A stretch of DNA of 64,000 nt from Roseomonas gilardii (GTDB lineage: Bacteria; Pseudomonadota; Alphaproteobacteria; Acetobacterales; Acetobacteraceae): assembly GCF_001941945.1 (NCBI RefSeq), contig NZ_CP015583.1, positions 795,001 to 859,000 of the forward strand, written 5' to 3'. Within the stretch, counting starts at the first letter, position 1, and each line of letters begins with the position of its first letter. Both the position numbers and the translations under genes were made by a program. Shown in pieces: positions 46,567 to 54,354 of the stretch. A model generated the notes under the pieces. That model had not been told where the DNA came from and searched no databases. It saw nothing but the letters and a program-made list of their open reading frames with translations.

Positions 46567-47448
46567 ATGCGCGCCAGCATCCGTGGAACCGAGATCTATT
46601 TCGACGTGGAAGGCATGGGACTGGTGCCCGATGGCAACACGATGCGCGAGCGCCCCGTCGCGATGGTGATCCATGGCGGCCCGGGCGGGGACCATAGCGG
46701 CTTCAAGCCCGGCTACACGCCGCTCTCGGAGCGGATGCAGCTCGTCTATTTCGACCATCGCGGCCAGGGGCGTTCCAGCAAGAAGGACCCGGAGAGCTGG
46801 AACCTCGACGAGAATGTCGAGGACATGGAGGCGCTGCGGCGGCATCTCGGCCTGGGGCCGGTCGTGTCCATCGGCACCAGCTATGGCGGCATGGTCGCCC
46901 AGGCGCATGCGGCGCGCTATCCGGAGGCGGTGTCGCATCTGGTGCTGGTGGTCACCGCCTCCCATGGCGGTTTCGTCCCCCGGGCGCAGCGGATCATCGA
47001 GGAGACCGGCACGCCGGAGCAGCGCCGCGTCTGCGATATGCTCTGGGACGGCGCCTTCCGTACGGTGGAGGAGGTCCGGCACTACTACGAGGTGATGGGG
47101 CCGCGCTATTCGCGCCGCTACGATCCCGCCGCCGGGGCCGCCGGCCGGATGCGGACGTTGCACGAGCCCGAGGCGTTGAACCGGGCCTTCCGGCCGGGCG
47201 GCTTCCTGCGCAGCTTCGACCTGCGGCCCGAGCTCGCCCGCATCACCGCCCCCACGCTGATCCTGGCCGGGCGGCACGACTGGATCTGCGCGCCGGAATT
47301 CTCGGAGGAGATCCACCGGCTGATCCCCGGCTCCGACCTGCGGATCTTCGAGAACAGCAGCCATTCGATCCGCGCCGACGAGCCCGAGGCGCTGGTGGAT
47401 GCCATCCGCGGCTTCGTGGTCCACAACCGCGGCCGCCGCGCCGGCTGA
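46567..47448 (+). CDS. alpha/beta hydrolase, proline iminopeptidase-like
   Basis: The 293-residue serine hydrolase has HGGPGG at 36-41 (oxyanion region), YFDHRGQGRS and the nucleophile elbow GTSYGGM (S105). ILAGRHDWI carries the catalytic Asp and NSSHSIRADEP the His. The pattern matches the S33 peptidase branch, but esterase or lactonase activity is equally possible. GAGGAGG precedes ATG 46567 by 5 nt. It is convergent with the zinc-ribbon gene. Confidence 0.9.
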   Translation: MRASIRGTEIYFDVEGMGLVPDGNTMRERPVAMVIHGGPGGDHSGFKPGYTPLSERMQLVYFDHRGQGRSSKKDPESWNLDENVEDMEALRRHLGLGPVVSIGTSYGGMVAQAHAARYPEAVSHLVLVVTASHGGFVPRAQRIIEETGTPEQRRVCDMLWDGAFRTVEEVRHYYEVMGPRYSRRYDPAAGAAGRMRTLHEPEALNRAFRPGGFLRSFDLRPELARITAPTLILAGRHDWICAPEFSEEIHRLIPGSDLRIFENSSHSIRADEPEALVDAIRGFVVHNRGRRAG

Positions 47449-47529
47449 CCGGCGAGGCATCCGGCCCCTGGAGGGGCGTGATCTCCCGCCGGGACCGGGT
47501 TTGCAGGCCTCACGGCGGGGAGGGGCGGG

Positions 47530-48420
47530 TCAGCGGCCGCTGAAGAAGCGCCTCATCCGGCTCCACCATCCGGTCGTCCGGTCGATGGCGGTGGAGGGGC
47601 CGTTCTGGGTGATATGGGGGCGGCGCGCGGGGGGCGGCAGGGCGGAGGCCAGGGTGTGACGCCCGCCATCCTCGGCGGCGATCAGCCGCGTTTCCAGGGC
47701 CAGGACCTCGTCCGTGGTCTCGGTGGCTGCTGCGATGGCGAGGCGGCAGGCATGGGCGGCGTCCTGCCAGGCGCCGGCCCGGCGCAGGGCGTCCACCACG
47801 CGCACCGCCTGCTCCGGCGCCAAAGGCGGGCCGCTGCGCCAGAGCGCCACCGCCTCCAGCCGCCAGGCGCGGGAGAGTTCGGGCAGACCCTCATCATCCG
47901 CCACCCAGGCGGCCTGCAGTGTTGCCTCGGCGGCGGCGTGCAGGGCGCCGCTTTCCTCCAGCACATGCGCCCAGCCCAGGAAGCGGCGGGCGAGGGGGGG
48001 ATGCGCCGTCTCGTTCACCAGCGCGCGGAAGGGGGCGGCGGCGACGGCCTGGGCCACGGCCGGATGGGCCCGCGTGATGTCGGGCGCCGCATAGCCGCAA
48101 TGGGGGCATTGCTGCAGCCAGAAGCGCATGGTGGAGCGCAGCGGTTCCCCGGGGCGCAGATCCAGGTCCGGGGCCTGTTCCGGTGGCGGTGCCGCGGCGC
48201 GGGGCTGGCGGCTTTCCGTGCCGCAGACCGCGCAGCGCACCGTGCCGGGCTTGCCGCCGGAGCGTCCCGCGCCGGGCTGGAAGGGGCCGTCCTTTCCCAT
48301 GCGACCGGGCCCCGGGCGCCCGGGGCCCGTGGGGCCAGGGGCGGGGCGCTGCGGGTCGCCGCCCGGATCGTTGTCCGGGTTGCCGCCTCGGGGGTCGCGG
48401 GTGGGGAATGAACTCGCCAT
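47530..48420 (-). CDS. zinc-ribbon protein of unknown function (DUF2225-like)
   Basis: The 296-residue protein has a disordered Gly/Pro-rich N-terminus. A four-cysteine metal site is made of RCAVCG and, about 50 residues later, QQCPHCGYAAPD. An all-helical TPR-like region (about 130-260) and a Trp/Arg-rich end (WWSRMRRFFSGR) follow. The order CxxC, CPxCGYA, helical repeats resembles DUF2225 proteins, but I cannot confirm it. ATG 48420 (frame open to 48492) has no strong ribosome-binding site. It is divergent from pip with about 110 bp between. Confidence 0.6.
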   Translation of the reverse strand: MASSFPTRDPRGGNPDNDPGGDPQRPAPGPTGPGRPGPGRMGKDGPFQPGAGRSGGKPGTVRCAVCGTESRQPRAAAPPPEQAPDLDLRPGEPLRSTMRFWLQQCPHCGYAAPDITRAHPAVAQAVAAAPFRALVNETAHPPLARRFLGWAHVLEESGALHAAAEATLQAAWVADDEGLPELSRAWRLEAVALWRSGPPLAPEQAVRVVDALRRAGAWQDAAHACRLAIAAATETTDEVLALETRLIAAEDGGRHTLASALPPPARRPHITQNGPSTAIDRTTGWWSRMRRFFSGR

Positions 48421-48530
48421 GACGGACCAAGTTAGGCGCAGGAGGCGCGTGGGCGAAGGGGGCAGATGGCGGGAGCGCACCATCTTGTGCATGATGGCCT
48501 CCCCTGATGTTTCCGGTGACCGAAGGCGCG

Positions 48531-49505
48531 ATGCCCCGCGGCGATCTTTTCCCCGATATCTCCCCCTACGAGACCGGCCTGCTGCCGCTCTCCCCCTCGG
48601 GCGCCGCGGCGGACGGGGTCAACCACGTGATGTACTGGGAGCAGGTGGGCAATCCCCGGGGCCAGCCGGTGCTGTTCCTGCATGGCGGGCCGGGGGCGGG
48701 GGCAGGGGCGGTGCACCGGCGCTTCTTCGACCCCGGGCACTGGCGCGTGGTGATCTTCGACCAGCGCGGCGCCGGGCGGTCCCGCCCGCTGGGGGAACTG
48801 CGCGAGAACACCACGCCGCATCTGGTGCGCGACATCGAGACGCTGCGGCGCTTCCTGGGCATCGAGCGCTGGCTGCTGTTCGGCGGGTCCTGGGGTTCGA
48901 CCCTGGCGCTCGCCTATGCCCAGGCGCATCCGGACCGGGTGCTGGGCTGCGTGCTGCGCGGGGTCTTCCTGGGCCGGAGGGAGGAGGTGGACTGGTTCCT
49001 CTACGGGCTGCGCCGGATCTTCCCGGATGCCTGGGCAGCCTTTGCCGAGCATGTCCCGCCCGAGGAGCGGGACGACCTGCTGTCCGCCTATCTGCGCCGG
49101 CTGACCGATCCGGACCCGGTGGTGCATCTGTCCGCCGCGCGGTCCTGGAGCAATTTCGAGGGAATGTGCAGCACGCTGCTGCCCTCGCCGGAGCTGGTCG
49201 CGAGCTTCGCGCAGGACCGTTCCGCCCTGGGCCTGGCGCGGATCGAGGCGCATTACTTCGCCCATGACCTGTTCCTGCCGCCCGAGGGCCTGCTGGGGCG
49301 GATGGACCGCATCGCCTCGATCCCGGCCGAGATCGTGCAGGGGCGCTATGACATGGTCTGCCCGCCCGCCACGGCCTTCGCCCTGACCGAGGCCTGGCCC
49401 CGCGCGCGCCTGACCCTGGTGCCGGATGCCGGGCATTCCGCGCTGGAGCCGGGGGTGCGGACGGCCCTGGTCTCGGCGGTGGAGCGTTTCCGCCGGCGTT
49501 CCTGA
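48531..49505 (+). CDS. pip: proline iminopeptidase
   Basis: The 324-residue S33 peptidase removes N-terminal proline from peptides. The family order is clear: HGGPGAG at 51-57, VIFDQRGAGRSRP, the nucleophile GGSWGSTLALAYAQ (S120), RGVFLGRREEVDWF, IVQGRYDMVCPP and DAGHSALEPG. ATG 48531 is preceded by GAAGG at 5 nt; ATG 48507 would add eight residues. A tRNA gene follows 71 bp after the stop. Confidence 0.95.
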   Translation: MPRGDLFPDISPYETGLLPLSPSGAAADGVNHVMYWEQVGNPRGQPVLFLHGGPGAGAGAVHRRFFDPGHWRVVIFDQRGAGRSRPLGELRENTTPHLVRDIETLRRFLGIERWLLFGGSWGSTLALAYAQAHPDRVLGCVLRGVFLGRREEVDWFLYGLRRIFPDAWAAFAEHVPPEERDDLLSAYLRRLTDPDPVVHLSAARSWSNFEGMCSTLLPSPELVASFAQDRSALGLARIEAHYFAHDLFLPPEGLLGRMDRIASIPAEIVQGRYDMVCPPATAFALTEAWPRARLTLVPDAGHSALEPGVRTALVSAVERFRRRS

Positions 49506-49576
49506 GCAGGGGTGTGCCCCCTGCGGTGCAGGCAGGCGGTTCCCGGCGGGTGCCGGCCGTGCTAAGCGGCCTGTGC

Positions 49577-49650
49577 GTCTCCGTAGCTCAGCAGGATAGA
49601 GCACCAGATTCCTAATCTGGGGGCCGTGGGTTCGAATCCCGCCGGGGACA
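49577..49650 (+). tRNA. tRNA-Arg (anticodon CCT)
   Basis: A full cloverleaf of 74 nt can be folded. The acceptor stem is GTCTCCG (49577-49583) with CGGGGAC (49643-49649, one T-G pair) and discriminator A49650. The D-arm is GCTC/GAGC. The anticodon arm is CCAGA-TTCCTAA-TCTGG with CCT at 49611-49613, reading AGG. The variable loop is 5 nt and the T-arm is GTGGG-TTCGAAT-CCCGC. CCA is not encoded. The 3' end is repeated 508 bp downstream next to an AT-rich islet. Confidence 0.97.
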
Positions 49651-49653
49651 TAA
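49644..49653 (+). repeat. direct repeat at the tRNA 3' end (possible att site)
   Basis: GGGGACATAA covers the last seven bases of tRNA-Arg and three flanking bases. The identical 10-mer occurs at 50152-50161. Two copies bounding an AT-rich segment beside a tRNA fit a small integrated-element remnant. Confidence 0.45.
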
Positions 49654-49981
49654 CCCCTTTCGCTAACATATTGAAAAACAGCGCTTTTGTGCGGGTGTCG
49701 GATGCGGGTTTGCCAAGCGGCGACCTGGCTCCTCGTCCACACTCCGGCTTCCTCCTGCATGAGCGTGCATCCGGCGCTTTCCGGACCAGCGGCTTTCGCG
49801 GTGGATGTCCCGCCCATTCGCTGGTGGGCCGGTTCCAGGGCTTTGAAATGTGTCTGCCCCAAGGCGTTCCGCCATCCGGCGATCTGCCTGGAGGCTGGGC
49901 ATTTAGTTTCGATTTCAAATCAAGAAACTACTGAGACCAAAAATCAACCTATTGGTGTTCGTATCGGCCATCAAAGGAGAA

Positions 49982-50125
49982 ATGGCGTTTCATAAAGCAA
50001 TATTGTATCATTTTTTATATGTTCTGCCTCGAAATTTTGGTTGTGTCGCTGGAATGGTTCCGCTAGAAAACTCTTGTGACTGTGGCGGCGTGGAAAGCAG
50101 ACACGCTAGGGGGCCGAAACCCTGA
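49982..50125 (+). CDS. possible small protein in the AT-rich islet
   Basis: A 47-codon frame begins ATG GCG TTT and ends TGA. AAAGGAG lies immediately upstream, but only 2 nt from the ATG, closer than usual. The product is hydrophobic at first (FLYVLPRNFG) and carries SCDCGG. Codon use is AT-rich and unlike the host. It is unrecognised and could be a remnant. Confidence 0.2.
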   Translation: MAFHKAILYHFLYVLPRNFGCVAGMVPLENSCDCGGVESRHARGPKP

Positions 50126-50151
50126 ATGACGCTGCCCCCATGGTTCGGCAT

Positions 50152-50161
50152 GGGGACATAA
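50152..50161 (+). repeat. second copy of the tRNA 3' direct repeat
   Basis: Exact copy of GGGGACATAA found at the end of tRNA-Arg (49644-49653). It marks the point where base composition returns to the GC-rich norm. Confidence 0.45.
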
Positions 50162-50218
50162 GACGGCGGATGAACCGTTCCTCCGTCAGCCGGTGTAGCG
50201 GCCGGCCCACAGTCTCTA

Positions 50219-50287
50219 CCCGCCAGCAATGGCGGGCCGACGGATCGCCCGATGGCCAGGGGTCGAACCCGGTGCCATCGGGCGATC
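50219..50287. repeat. two adjacent palindromes upstream of the GT2 gene
   Basis: CCCGCCA-GCAA-TGGCGGG (50219-50236) is followed by a 14-bp perfect inverted repeat (50243-50256 with 50274-50287). Its 17-nt spacer contains a further GGGT-CGA-ACCC. They lie 95-160 bp before the glycosyltransferase start and could be leader structures, a terminator pair or recombination sites. Confidence 0.7.
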
Positions 50288-50381
50288 TCCGTTTCCGGGC
50301 GGCAGGAAACGGGGCGTGGGTTTGTCAGGTGGGGGCAGGCCCTCTATCTGCTCCGCAGGTCAGATTCTCCCCCGGATAGAC

Positions 50382-51314
50382 ATGCCCCATCCCGACCCGC
50401 GGTCCCTTCCGTCGGGCCCAGCGCCCTCGACCGTTTCCCCGGCCGCGCCACAGGGAGGCGGGGTCAGCGTCCTCACCCTGGCGAAAGGGCGCCGGACCCA
50501 TCTGCGGAACCTGCTGGAAGGCCTGGCGCGCGGCACCCGCCTGCCGGAGGAATGCATCCTCGTGGACATGGACGCGGCGCCGGCGCCCTTGCCGCCCTTT
50601 CCCTTTCCCCTGCGCCATCTCCACCATCCGTCCCGGGGGCTGCCTCTGGCCGAGGCCAGGAACCGCGCCGCGCGGGCGGCGAGCCAGCCCGTGCTGGTGT
50701 TCCTCGACGTGGACTGCATTCCGGCCGCCGGGCTGGTGGAGGCCCTGGCCCGCGACGCCCTGGCGCATGACGCGCTGATCTGCTGCGAGATCCGCTATTT
50801 GCCCACGGATGCGACTCCTGGCGATACCGGGTGGGAGGAGCGCAGTCTCCTCGTCCGTGGCCTCCGCCACACGGTCCGGCATTTCCCCGAGGGCGGCATC
50901 CGGCCCGAGCCTAATATCGGCCTGTTCTGGTCGCTCTGCTTCGCGGTACGGCGCGACACCTTCCTGCGGCTCGGCGGCTTCGACGAGGCCTATGCGGGCT
51001 ATGGGGCGGAGGACACGGATTTCGCCTTCCGGGCGCGGGAGGCCGGGGTGGGGCTTCTCTTCACCGCCTCGACCCTGGCCTTCCACCAGCACCACACGGT
51101 CTATGATCCGCCGTTGCAGCATTTCGGCGATATCCTGCGCAACGCGTCGCTCTTCCGGGTGCGCCACGGCTTCTGGCCGATGGACGGGTGGCTGGCCGAT
51201 TTCGCGCGGCTCGGCCTGATCGAGCCACCCGGCGAAGGGCCGTTGCGCGTCCTGCGCCATCCGACGGAGGAGGAGATCGCCCGGGCCGCCTGCGGTCCCG
51301 ATCGGGCCTACTGA
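50382..51314 (+). CDS. family 2 glycosyltransferase
   Basis: The 310-residue GT-A enzyme has VSVLTLAKGRRTHLRNLLEGL, a metal-binding FLDVDCIP (DxD-type) near residue 108, and the acceptor/catalytic block GGFDEAYAGYGAEDTDFAFRARE near 205-227. The block AEDTDF is typical of galactosyl/N-acetylgalactosaminyl-transferase-like C-terminal domains. Nucleotide-sugar and acceptor are unknown. There is no membrane segment. Translation probably starts at ATG 50382; the frame upstream runs through the palindromes. It is near the GT operon at 53-56 kb but separated by two minus-strand genes. Confidence 0.9.
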   Translation: MPHPDPRSLPSGPAPSTVSPAAPQGGGVSVLTLAKGRRTHLRNLLEGLARGTRLPEECILVDMDAAPAPLPPFPFPLRHLHHPSRGLPLAEARNRAARAASQPVLVFLDVDCIPAAGLVEALARDALAHDALICCEIRYLPTDATPGDTGWEERSLLVRGLRHTVRHFPEGGIRPEPNIGLFWSLCFAVRRDTFLRLGGFDEAYAGYGAEDTDFAFRAREAGVGLLFTASTLAFHQHHTVYDPPLQHFGDILRNASLFRVRHGFWPMDGWLADFARLGLIEPPGEGPLRVLRHPTEEEIARAACGPDRAY

Positions 51315-51443
51315 GGCGCCGGTCATCTCCGCTGCGCGAGGAAGGGGAGCCGGAGGCGGCCTGTCCTGGCCGTTCCGCTTCGCGTCGGGTCGCTGGGGGA
51401 GGGCTCCGCCTCGCCCGGCGAGGGTCACAGGAGGCCGGAAGCC

Positions 51444-51779
51444 TCAGTCCGAGGCCTTCTTCAGATCCTTGAGGCCCACGGAACCCTTCTGGCTGGAGAA
51501 GGTCAGGGCATCCTCGCCGCCCTGGCTCTGCGACACGCCGTGGATCTCGTGATCCCCGCTGTCGTAGAGGGTGACATCGCCGTCCTTCTCCACGGCCAGG
51601 CGGTGCGCCTTGGGAAAGAAGGCGTAGCGCAGGCCGTTCTGCCCGCCGCTGGAGGAAGGCTGGCCGAGCTTCTCCGGCCACCATGGCTTCGTGGCCTCCA
51701 TGGGCTTCATGGGTTCCATCGGTTTCATGGGCTTCATCGGTTCCATGCGGTCCTGTCCTTCCAGGGTGGCGGCGGTCAT
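51444..51779 (-). CDS. small protein with Met-Glu/Lys-Pro repeats
   Basis: The 111-residue protein is not recognised. Residues 12-27 repeat ME/KPMKPM units. After a Pro/Trp segment, the C-terminal about 65 residues look like a compact beta domain (RYAFFPKAHRLAVEKDGDV, TLYDSGDHEIHGVSQ, LTFSSQKG). Its ATG overlaps the stop of the ROK-type gene (ATGA), so it is translationally coupled to it. No signal peptide or membrane helix is visible. Confidence 0.7.
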   Translation of the reverse strand: MTAATLEGQDRMEPMKPMKPMEPMKPMEATKPWWPEKLGQPSSSGGQNGLRYAFFPKAHRLAVEKDGDVTLYDSGDHEIHGVSQSQGGEDALTFSSQKGSVGLKDLKKASD

Positions 51780-52903
51780 TCCGCCTGAGAACCCGCGGGG
51801 TCCCGGTCGGTTTCGGCGGAATGGTTGCGGAAGCTCGCATTGCCGAGGCCGGTGCCGATGGTAAGCACCCCCCAGCATGCGACGCCGCGCATCGCCGGGG
51901 CGTCGCTCATCCCTTGTGCCACCGCGTCGTTGTGCATCAGGAAGCGGGCCTCGCCGCCGCCGATCCGGGGCACCAGCTTCGCCAGGGCGGCGGGCAGGCT
52001 GAAGCCGCGATCCTCCTCCCAGTCGCCGCCAGGCAGGTTCTGGCCGCCGCGCTCGATATGCCCTTCCTCGTCGATCAGGCCGGGGCAGCTGATCCCCACC
52101 ACCGGGACGAGGCGCAGCCCGGCATGGATCGCCGCATGGGAAAGGTCGTGCAGCATGGTCGCGAGGCCGCGCACGGCGTCGTCGCGGTCCGGCTTGTCCT
52201 CGGCATGCTTCCACAGGCGGGAGGCCCAGACCTGGTCCCGGGCCGGGTCACGGGGCGCGCATCCGGCCAGGCGCACCACCCCCGCGCGCAGGTTCGTCCC
52301 GCCGATATCCACCGCCAGGAAGGCGTCGCGCCCTTCCAGGGCCTCAGCGGGCAGCATGTGGCGCCAGCCGAGCAGCCCGGCCTCGTCCGGATCATGCTGG
52401 ATCGGGTGCAGGGAGACCTCGTGCCCCGCCTCCAGCAGCCGCACCGCTGCCCGGCCGATGGCGAGGCGCCCCAGCAGGCCGGCGCTGAAGCCACCACCGA
52501 TCACCAGGGCTTCCACGCCCTTCCAGTCCGGCAGGGCGAGGAAGCGGCCGATGACCTCCGCGAGCTCGGCCGAGAAATCCTCGATGGCGGCGAGCAGGAT
52601 GCCCATCTCCAGCGGGCTGCCTCCTTCCAGGGCCTGTTCCAGCCGCTCCTTGCCCAGCTCGGCGAGGCTCTGGCCGGGCCAGGGGTCCGCCGCGCGATGG
52701 CGCCAGTCCTCCAGCCGCTCCAGGAAGGCGTCGCGACGGGCACGGTCGCCGACGAAGCCGTCGCCCTCCTTCAGCTCGGCGTTGTAGTCCCTGACGGAAA
52801 CCCCCGGCAGCTCGCGTGCGCCGTGGCGGAGGGCGGGGGCGGGCGGGCCGTCCGGGGCGTCGTCACCCGTCCCGGAGGGGGCGCTGGGAGTGGCATGGAA
52901 CAT
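51776..52903 (-). CDS. ROK-family sugar-kinase-like protein with permuted motif order
   Basis: The 375-residue protein has all ROK/actin-like ATPase signatures, but in shifted order. Canonical order is phosphate-1, CPG, phosphate-2, adenosine. Here the adenosine-binding segment LVIGGGFSAG (133-142) and the family's C-terminal DEAGLLGWRHML (173-184) come first. Then follow AVDIGGTNLRAGVV (197-210), ISCPGLID (271-278), NLPGGDW (289-295), HNDAVAQG (324-331, catalytic Asp326) and GVLTIGTGLGNASF (345-358) close to the C-terminus. This is what a circular permutation of the ROK fold would give. It probably phosphorylates a hexose or aminosugar. The N-terminal 45 residues are low-complexity. It is divergent from the GT operon and coupled to the small gene downstream. 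Confidence 0.85.
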   Translation of the reverse strand: MFHATPSAPSGTGDDAPDGPPAPALRHGARELPGVSVRDYNAELKEGDGFVGDRARRDAFLERLEDWRHRAADPWPGQSLAELGKERLEQALEGGSPLEMGILLAAIEDFSAELAEVIGRFLALPDWKGVEALVIGGGFSAGLLGRLAIGRAAVRLLEAGHEVSLHPIQHDPDEAGLLGWRHMLPAEALEGRDAFLAVDIGGTNLRAGVVRLAGCAPRDPARDQVWASRLWKHAEDKPDRDDAVRGLATMLHDLSHAAIHAGLRLVPVVGISCPGLIDEEGHIERGGQNLPGGDWEEDRGFSLPAALAKLVPRIGGGEARFLMHNDAVAQGMSDAPAMRGVACWGVLTIGTGLGNASFRNHSAETDRDPAGSQAE

Positions 52904-53193
52904 CGTTCATCCGGCGGAGGTGTTCCCCGTAACGCCCCTGACCGCACGGCTGTTGCCGTGACCGCCGCGCGCGGCCATGCCCCTTGTTGCGGGATGGCCG
53001 CAATGACACGGGGAGAACGCATGGCCGGGGCCGGGCGCAGGGAACCATCCAGGGTCCGTATCGTTGATGCGATCGGGCCGCGATATTCCTGGCCTTCCGC
53101 GACGCCGCGGCAGATCGGGGCATGTCCGGCCAGCGGCGCGACGGCCCTGTTTCCTGCCCAGGCACGCGGTGCCCGAGGCGGAGAGGGTGCCAT

Positions 53194-54354
53194 ATGAAGA
53201 TTGCGATCATTTCGCATCTGAAGTTTCCGATCGCCGAACCGTTCTCAGGGGGGCTGGAGATGCACACGCATCTGCTGGCCCGGCATCTGCAACGCCGTGG
53301 ACACGAAGTGACGCTGCTGGCCGCGGAAGGCTCCGACGCCAGGCTGGGGCTGGAGGCGGTCTGCCCGCCCACCGGCGTGCCGGGCCCCAGTCCGGTGGAG
53401 GTCGAGCAGGTGGCGTTGGCCGAGCACACCGCCTATCGCCGCATCGTGGAACGCCTGCAGGGCGGCGGCTTCGACATCATCCACAACAACTCGCTGCACT
53501 ACCTGCCGCTGACCATGTCGGGCCGTTTCGGCGCGCCGGTGGTCACCAGCCTGCATACGCCGCCCTTTCTGGAACTGGAGAACGGGGTTCTGGACCGGGA
53601 GGACCGGGACATGCCCTTCATCGCGGTCTCCGAGGCCGTGCGGAAGATGTGGGAATCCGTGCTGCCCGGCGCCTCGGTGATCGGCAACGGCATAGACCTG
53701 GATCTCTTCACCCCCGTCATGACCCCGGCCGAGCCGCCGCACGCCATCTGGTTCGGCCGGCTGGTACCGGAGAAGGGGCCGCACCTCGCCATCCGGGCGG
53801 CGCGGCTGGCGGGCATGCCACTGCGCTTTGCCGGCCCCATCAGCGACCTCGACTACTGGCGGGATTGCATCCAGCCGCTGCTGGGGGAGGGAGTGACCTA
53901 TCTCGGCCATCTGGACCACAGGCGGCTGGCGCATGCCGTGGGCCAGGCGGCGGTGGCGCTCTGCACCCCGCGCTGGGAGGAGCCTTATGGCCTCGTGGTC
54001 GCCGAGGCGCTGGCCTGCGGCACGCCCGTGGCGGGTTTCGCGCGCGGGGCCCTGCCGGACATCACCGACCCGCGTTCCGGCCGCCTGGCCCCGGCCGACG
54101 ACGTGGAAGCGCTGGCCCGCATCATCCCCGAGGCTGGCCGCCTGTCCCGCACCGATTGCCGCCACCGCGCGGAGGCCTTCTGCGACGCGCGGGTGATGGT
54201 GGACCGCTATGAGGCCCTGTACCGTGACACCATCCTGCGCCACCGGCGGGCGGCCATGGCGGGACGCTCCGCCGCGACAGGCAGGCGGATGAGGGCCGTG
54301 GATCGCCGCGACGGCTCGCCCGACGAAGGCATCGCGAGCAGCCAGGCCACGTGA
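53194..54354 (+). CDS. family 4 glycosyltransferase
   Basis: The 386-residue GT-B enzyme has GGLEMHTHLLARHLQRRGHEVTLL at the N-terminus (Gly-rich loop). Also visible are FIAVSEAVRK, VIGNGIDLDLFTP, WFGRLVPEKGPHLAI, and the donor-binding EEPYGLVVAEALACGTPVAG. That matches GT4 retaining transferases, which often use GDP-mannose or UDP-sugars. GGAGAGG lies 7 nt before ATG 53194. Its stop overlaps the next start by 4 bp (GTGA). Probably part of a cell-surface glycan or glycolipid pathway. Confidence 0.93.
   Translation: MKIAIISHLKFPIAEPFSGGLEMHTHLLARHLQRRGHEVTLLAAEGSDARLGLEAVCPPTGVPGPSPVEVEQVALAEHTAYRRIVERLQGGGFDIIHNNSLHYLPLTMSGRFGAPVVTSLHTPPFLELENGVLDREDRDMPFIAVSEAVRKMWESVLPGASVIGNGIDLDLFTPVMTPAEPPHAIWFGRLVPEKGPHLAIRAARLAGMPLRFAGPISDLDYWRDCIQPLLGEGVTYLGHLDHRRLAHAVGQAAVALCTPRWEEPYGLVVAEALACGTPVAGFARGALPDITDPRSGRLAPADDVEALARIIPEAGRLSRTDCRHRAEAFCDARVMVDRYEALYRDTILRHRRAAMAGRSAATGRRMRAVDRRDGSPDEGIASSQAT

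Larger units (their letters stand above)
49651..50381. other. AT-rich islet and leader between tRNA-Arg and a GT2 gene
   Basis: 731 bp without a recognised gene. The part from 49900 to 50100 is far richer in A+T than anything nearby, and the islet is bounded by the 10-bp repeats at 49644 and 50152. Beyond it, 50219-50287 contains two hairpins upstream of the glycosyltransferase gene. A 47-codon frame lies at 49982-50125. Other frames lack motifs. Confidence 0.55.

Noticed and set aside
50243-50287. Possible second tRNA (T-arm-like sequence on the minus strand)
   Set aside because: A TTCGA-type loop is present, but no anticodon arm or D-arm can be folded; it is the spacer of an inverted repeat.
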